Source of the DNA: Polyangium spumosum
GTDB taxonomy: Bacteria; Myxococcota_A; Polyangia; Polyangiales; Polyangiaceae
Assembly: GCF_009649845.1 (NCBI RefSeq)
Contig: NZ_WJIE01000001.1
Location: 853,054 to 917,053, forward strand
Length of the DNA stretch: 64,000 nucleotides
Reading direction: 5' to 3'
In this document: piece by piece, positions 60,795 through 64,000 of the stretch
How the letters are laid out: every line of letters starts with the position of its first letter
Position numbering within the stretch: position 1 is the first letter of the stretch
The notes under the pieces: generated by a model
What the model was told of the DNA's origin: nothing
Database searches by the model: none
Seen by the model: only the letters and a program-made list of their open reading frames with translations
Position numbers and translations under genes: made by a program

Positions 60795-61019
60795 ATGGCG
60801 AAGAGCGACATCACTGGGAAACGGAAGCTTCTGGCGCAGAACGTCTCCCACTCGAACATCAAGACCAAGCGCTGGCAGAACGTGAACATCCAGACGCGCA
60901 AGCTCTGGGTTCCGGAGCTCAAGCGCTACGTCACGCTGAGCCTCACGACGCGCGACATCCGCAACATCGACAAGCTCGGCGTCGTCGCGTACGCGAAGCG
61001 GTACGGCATCACGCTCTAG
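60795..61019 (+). CDS. rpmB: 50S ribosomal protein L28
   Basis: 74 residues: MAKSDITGKRKLLAQNVSHS at the start, then the family motifs KTKRWQNVNIQTRKLWVPE and RYVTLSLTTRDIRNIDKLG. It lacks the cysteines of the zinc-binding form, while the L33 of this window retains its four cysteines. GAGGA precedes the ATG by 7 nt. Monocistronic with its own promoter and terminator. Confidence 0.97.
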   Translation: MAKSDITGKRKLLAQNVSHSNIKTKRWQNVNIQTRKLWVPELKRYVTLSLTTRDIRNIDKLGVVAYAKRYGITL

Positions 61020-61073
61020 GCTTGTCCTGGGGCTCGTCGCCGCGCCGTAAAACGAGGCAAAGCTGGCACGGGA

Positions 61074-61106
61074 ACGCGCCTCCATTCGGGGGCGCGTCTG
61101 CTTTTT
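61074..61106 (+). terminator. Rho-independent terminator of rpmB
   Basis: A 10-bp stem (ACGCGCCTCC 61074-61083 with GGGGGCGCGT 61088-61097, one T-G wobble) with a 4-nt loop, followed by CTGCTTTTT. The only textbook intrinsic terminator I see in the window. Confidence 0.85.
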
Positions 61107-61145
61107 GTCTCGGCGAACTGGGGAGCCCGTGCTCCATCCGCCTTG

Positions 61146-61294
61146 GCATCGACCGCATCGCGGTCGATGCGTTGCTTGACGATGGGGCTGCGCTCGGCAA
61201 GCCGAGCTACGCCCCAAACCCCCGGTCCAGGCCGTGCCTGGTCCGGGGTGCAGGGGGCGGACAGCCCCCTGCTGGGGTGCGGGGTGAAACCCCG
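61146..61294. repeat. Stack of five hairpins
   Basis: Consecutive inverted repeats: an 11-bp stem with ATC loop (61146-61156 / 61160-61170), CTCGGC-AA-GCCGAG (61193-61206), a 12-bp stem with one mismatch (61220-61248), GCAGGGGGC / GCCCCCTGC with a 5-nt loop (61250-61272) and CGGGGT-GAA-ACCCCG (61280-61294). No reading frame. This looks like a mobile or repeated intergenic palindrome element rather than a terminator. Confidence 0.7.
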
Positions 61295-61302
61295 GCCGGG
61301 CG

Positions 61303-62328
61303 CTACGCTTCGCCGGTCGAGATCAAAAACCGCGCGTCCCGCGCGTCCCGCAGCAAGGCCATCGCCGTGAGCGCGCCAGCCTGCTCGCGTAGGTCTGCGA
61401 CGGCTGTCTCGGCGGGCCAGCCCTCGGCGAGCGGGCGGAGCGCCGTGACGTCGACGCCGGCCTTCCCGAGCAGCGCGATTGCCGCGTAAAACCCGCTCTT
61501 GCTCACGATCGCGAGCGGCGCCGGCATGTCGAGCGGCGCGCCGGGCGTCGTGCGTGGCACGCCTCGACGAACTGGCTGTGCGTGCTTGCCGAGCACGAGC
61601 TCGAGCTCCGGGACGAGCACGCCCTGCTCGCGTCGCGTCGGCATGAAGCAGAGCGCTGCGAGCAGGCCGCGCCCGTCACAGGCGAGGATCGCGTCGGGCA
61701 CCGGGAGCCGGCCGAGCGGCGCGTCCCAGGGCACGCTGATCGCCGTCACGTCCTGCCCGAGCGGCGTCGAGCGGGCGGGCACGTCCTCGGGCATGGCGCC
61801 CTCCAGGTCCTCGGCGGTCAGGATGCCGCCCGCCACGGGGCCTCCTGCCGCCAGCAAGGCGCTCACGGCCTCCTCCGAGGCGAGGGCGAGAGGTCCGGCC
61901 GATCCGACACGCTTGAGCAGCGCCGCGCGTTTTGTCGCGCCCGCGGCCTCGGCTGCCGCGACGCCGGCCCGCGCGAGGCTGCCGAGCCCCGATCGACCAC
62001 GCGCCGCGTGCAGGATCGCGAGCAGGCCGAGGGATCGCGGCACGGCGACGTACGCGCCGGACGGGATCTCTTTCTCGGACTTCCAGCCACGCGGACGAGT
62101 GGCGCCTTTTCCCGGCTGCAGGGAGCGTCCGTCGATCACGCGCGCCCCGGCGCCGCCGCCCGCGACGATCACCACGACGGGCGAGAGCAGGACGGAGGCG
62201 TCTTGCCCGGCGGCTGCGAAGAACCCTGCGATGACTGCGTCGGCTGCGCTGCCTCCGGCGTCGAGCGCGGCCTGCGCCGGGCCCTGCGTGGTCGAGGAGC
62301 GCGCGAGGGCGAGTGCGCCGCGGATCAC
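61303..62328 (-). CDS. Truncated gamma-glutamyltranspeptidase-like protein
   Basis: 341 residues from GTG at 62328, overlapping the DUF72 stop (GTGA). The N-terminal part resembles the GGT large subunit: ALDAGGSAADAVIAGFFAAAG (GGNAVDAAVA-like), a hydrophobic strand with GGGAGARVIDGR, then RSLGLLAILHAARGRSGLGSLARAGVAAAE. GGTs are about 570 residues and self-cleave before a catalytic Thr. I find neither that Thr motif nor the small subunit, and no signal peptide. So it is a shortened, probably non-hydrolytic relative, not a simple broken gene: the frame is intact and ends with its own stop. Confidence 0.65.
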   Translation of the reverse strand: MIRGALALARSSTTQGPAQAALDAGGSAADAVIAGFFAAAGQDASVLLSPVVVIVAGGGAGARVIDGRSLQPGKGATRPRGWKSEKEIPSGAYVAVPRSLGLLAILHAARGRSGLGSLARAGVAAAEAAGATKRAALLKRVGSAGPLALASEEAVSALLAAGGPVAGGILTAEDLEGAMPEDVPARSTPLGQDVTAISVPWDAPLGRLPVPDAILACDGRGLLAALCFMPTRREQGVLVPELELVLGKHAQPVRRGVPRTTPGAPLDMPAPLAIVSKSGFYAAIALLGKAGVDVTALRPLAEGWPAETAVADLREQAGALTAMALLRDARDARFLISTGEA

Positions 62329-63056
62329 TGCTCCTCGTCCTCTGCGACGAGCGGTCGCACGATGGGCGCGACCGGCGCCGCGATCGATCCGGCCTCCGGC
62401 GCGCGGCCCGTGCGCGCGAGCGTGGCGACGAGCGTGCTCTTCGCGCGGATCGCGGCGCCGCGCGTCCCTTCGACCACCAGGAAAATATCGCGACGTTCGC
62501 CGAGACGCTTCGCCACACGATCGAGCGCGGCGGCCGACAGCATGGTCTGCGCGCCGAGGGATCGCAGGCGCGTGTAGACCACCGGGCCGCGCGGCAGCTC
62601 GTCACGCGCGGCATCGAAGATGGGGAGCACGCCCGCGGCGCGCGCCGTGTCGATCACGTCCTCGCGCTCCCACATGCCGCGCGGCTCCCAGAAGCGGAGC
62701 GCGCCTTCGGCCGGGATACGCGCGAAGAGCGCGGCGATGCGCTTGCGGTTCGCCGCGGTGGGTCGGATCTCGGTCGAGGTCGAGAGCACGATGCACCGCG
62801 CCTCGAGCGTCGTCGCGACCTCGAGCGAGGTGGCGAGCGCGTCATCGAGCGCCTTGCCGGGGGCGAGCTCGGCGACGACGCGCGGCAAGACCACGCTGAA
62901 CACGAAGGCGGGCGGGGCCGCTTTGCGCCACTTCCGCAAGCCGGGCGCGCCGGGCAACGACATGTCGACCGGGCGGATCTCCACCAGATCGAGCTGATCC
63001 TTGTACTTCTTGATGTCGCCCTGGAGGGCGTGCAGGCCCACGTGGAGTCTTGCCAT
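62325..63056 (-). CDS. DUF72 (YecE-like) family protein
   Basis: 243 residues, TIM-barrel-like. Family landmarks: FVFSVVLPRVV, ALRFWEPRGMWEREDV (the E-R-tryptophan region), VVYTRLRSL. The biochemical function of DUF72 is unknown. It lacks the usual initial GTSGW motif (here MARLHVGLHALQGD), so it is a divergent member. Coupled to the GGT-like gene; 12 nt after the acyltransferase gene. Confidence 0.78.
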   Translation of the reverse strand: MARLHVGLHALQGDIKKYKDQLDLVEIRPVDMSLPGAPGLRKWRKAAPPAFVFSVVLPRVVAELAPGKALDDALATSLEVATTLEARCIVLSTSTEIRPTAANRKRIAALFARIPAEGALRFWEPRGMWEREDVIDTARAAGVLPIFDAARDELPRGPVVYTRLRSLGAQTMLSAAALDRVAKRLGERRDIFLVVEGTRGAAIRAKSTLVATLARTGRAPEAGSIAAPVAPIVRPLVAEDEEQ

Positions 63057-63068
63057 GGCGGGGTCTCT

Positions 63069-63965
63069 TTACTCGAAGTGGAACCACTGCGTGGGGTTCT
63101 CGCGCAAAAAGCTTTCCATGGCAGCGGCGATGCGCTCTGCGGCGAGGGAGAGCTCCGCCTCGCTGGGCCGGCGCGGCAGCGAGATCGGCGGACAGCTCCG
63201 CACCTCGTAGCGCATGTAACCCTGCCGCCGCGTGAAGACGGGCACGATCGGCGCGCCGCTCAAGGCAGCGAGCGAGAGCGGGCCCTCGGGCACGACGAAG
63301 GGCTCGCCGAAAAGCGTGACTTCGCGCCCGCGCATGCCCTGCGGGAGCCTGTCGATCTGGACCGCCACCACGCCGCCGCGGCGGAGGTGCGAGAGCAGGG
63401 GCAACGCGTCGAGCGGGCTCGTCCCCACGTGTACGATCCGCACACCCGCCTTGTCCCTCGCCTCGTCCGTGAGCGCCTCCGCGCGCTCGTCGCGCTCGTG
63501 CGCCATCACGACGACGACGTCGGCCGCGTGCACGCTGCGCAGGATCGGACCGGCGGCTTGCCAGCCCCCCGTGTGCGCCGTCGCGATGATCACGCCGCGC
63601 CCTTGCCCCGCCGCGCCGACGTAGTTCTCGTCCGACGCGCAGAGGCCGACGAGGCGCTCGGGCCGATCACGCCCCACGAGGAACGCCTCCGTCAAGCAGC
63701 TCGCGAAGCTCGCGAAGACACGCGCGACGTCCATGGTCTCGACGAGGACGCTCCGGGGTCCGAGCGCGCGCCTCAGGTTCTTGCGCACGGCGCGCCGCTG
63801 CCGCCCGAGCGCGGCCCCGAAGGCGAGCCCGATGAGCGGAGGCGCATAACGCACGAAGGGGCGCGGGCCGTGCGTCACGCCTGCGTCGAGCGCGCGGCGC
63901 CAGAACACGGAGTCGTGCCGGCGCAGATCGTCGAGCAGCTTGCCGAGGTCGTCTCCGATCCCCAC
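63069..63965 (-). CDS. LpxL/HtrB-like acyltransferase with altered motif
   Basis: 298 residues from GTG at 63965 (AGGGGAGG upstream). Family pattern: N-terminal hydrophobic segment (FVRYAPPLIGLAFGAALG), RRAVRKNLRRAL, then the active-site region IIATAHTGGWQAAG and the later VAVQIDRLPQGMRG and FWVPEGP-type segment (FVVPEGPLSLA). The HX4D/E motif reads H-T-G-G-W-Q, so the acidic partner is replaced by Gln. It may still act on another acceptor, or be inactive. Head of a three-gene operon (acyltransferase, DUF72, GGT-like). The other copy, at 12.5-13.5 kb, keeps the Glu. Confidence 0.8.
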   Translation of the reverse strand: MGIGDDLGKLLDDLRRHDSVFWRRALDAGVTHGPRPFVRYAPPLIGLAFGAALGRQRRAVRKNLRRALGPRSVLVETMDVARVFASFASCLTEAFLVGRDRPERLVGLCASDENYVGAAGQGRGVIIATAHTGGWQAAGPILRSVHAADVVVVMAHERDERAEALTDEARDKAGVRIVHVGTSPLDALPLLSHLRRGGVVAVQIDRLPQGMRGREVTLFGEPFVVPEGPLSLAALSGAPIVPVFTRRQGYMRYEVRSCPPISLPRRPSEAELSLAAERIAAAMESFLRENPTQWFHFE

Positions 63966-64000
63966 GGGCCTCCCCTAGCGGCTCAACGGCGCGGCGCAAA

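Noticed and set aside
61303-62328. Functional gamma-glutamyltranspeptidase
   Set aside because: No signal peptide, no autocleavage Thr motif and only 341 residues.

Overview
The window is very GC-rich, with third codon positions almost always G or C. It has the hallmarks of a large-genome myxobacterium, most likely of the Sorangiineae/Polyangiaceae: three eukaryote-like Ser/Thr kinases (two fused to an AAA-type ATPase and helical repeats), an MglA-type GTPase with a long tail, many lipoproteins with low-complexity linkers, a two-RRM glycine-rich RNA-binding protein and patatin-like lipases. This placement is inference from gene content; there is no rRNA here. The window is chromosomal housekeeping plus signalling. 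No prophage, insertion sequence, CRISPR array or secondary-metabolite cluster is visible.

Layout. 1-15.6 kb is almost wholly minus strand: a truncated kinase, two lipoproteins, tRNA-Phe, a tightly coupled trio (scaffold-like protein, M1 metallopeptidase, membrane protein), a DnaK/J-domain pair, and a coupled set of ECF sigma factor, putative membrane-anchored anti-sigma, small anchored protein and LpxL-like acyltransferase. 15.7-19.1 kb (plus): rhomboid protease with zinc ribbon, PA14 lipoprotein, MglA-like GTPase. 19.1-24.8 kb (minus): the rod-shape/elongasome operon mreB-mreC-mreD-mrdA-rodA, followed upstream by rpmG and the RRM protein. 26.7-29.5 kb: ferritin-like di-iron protein, lgt, a patatin. 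29.5-34.0 kb: a molybdenum-cofactor (Moco) island made of two converging operons, moaB-moeA (plus) and moaD-moaA-moaC-moaE (minus); moaC carries an extra N-terminal domain. 34.1-47.0 kb: two giant kinase/ATPase/TPR proteins, ftsH, an outer-membrane-type protein, and a patatin translationally coupled to the second kinase. 47.3-64 kb: catalase-like protein, metallophosphoesterase, AmpG-like permease, several secreted or lipid-anchored proteins of unknown role, diacylglycerol-kinase-family protein, PEBP protein, a single-domain response regulator, hrpB, rpmB with a clear terminator, and a closing minus-strand operon (LpxL-like, DUF72, truncated gamma-glutamyltranspeptidase-like).

Organisation. 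Translational coupling is pervasive: many neighbours share ATGA, GTGA or TGATG junctions, so operon membership is well supported. Convergent pairs are packed extremely tightly (gaps of 2-13 nt, or overlapping stops), except at two places where repeat arrays fill the gap: a degenerate 42-bp (2 x 21) array plus hairpin plus G-tracts at 37.7-38.0 kb, and a near-perfect 21-bp array at 46.97-47.26 kb.

Most interesting items: the fusion of a nitrate-reductase-associated domain to MoaC, with His-rich tails on MoaB and MoaE; the kinase / degenerate-cyclase-like / ATPase protein coupled to a patatin; the two 21-bp-based arrays in convergent gaps; the coupled sigma/anti-sigma/acyltransferase operon; a divergent Lgt; and a stack of hairpins after rpmB.
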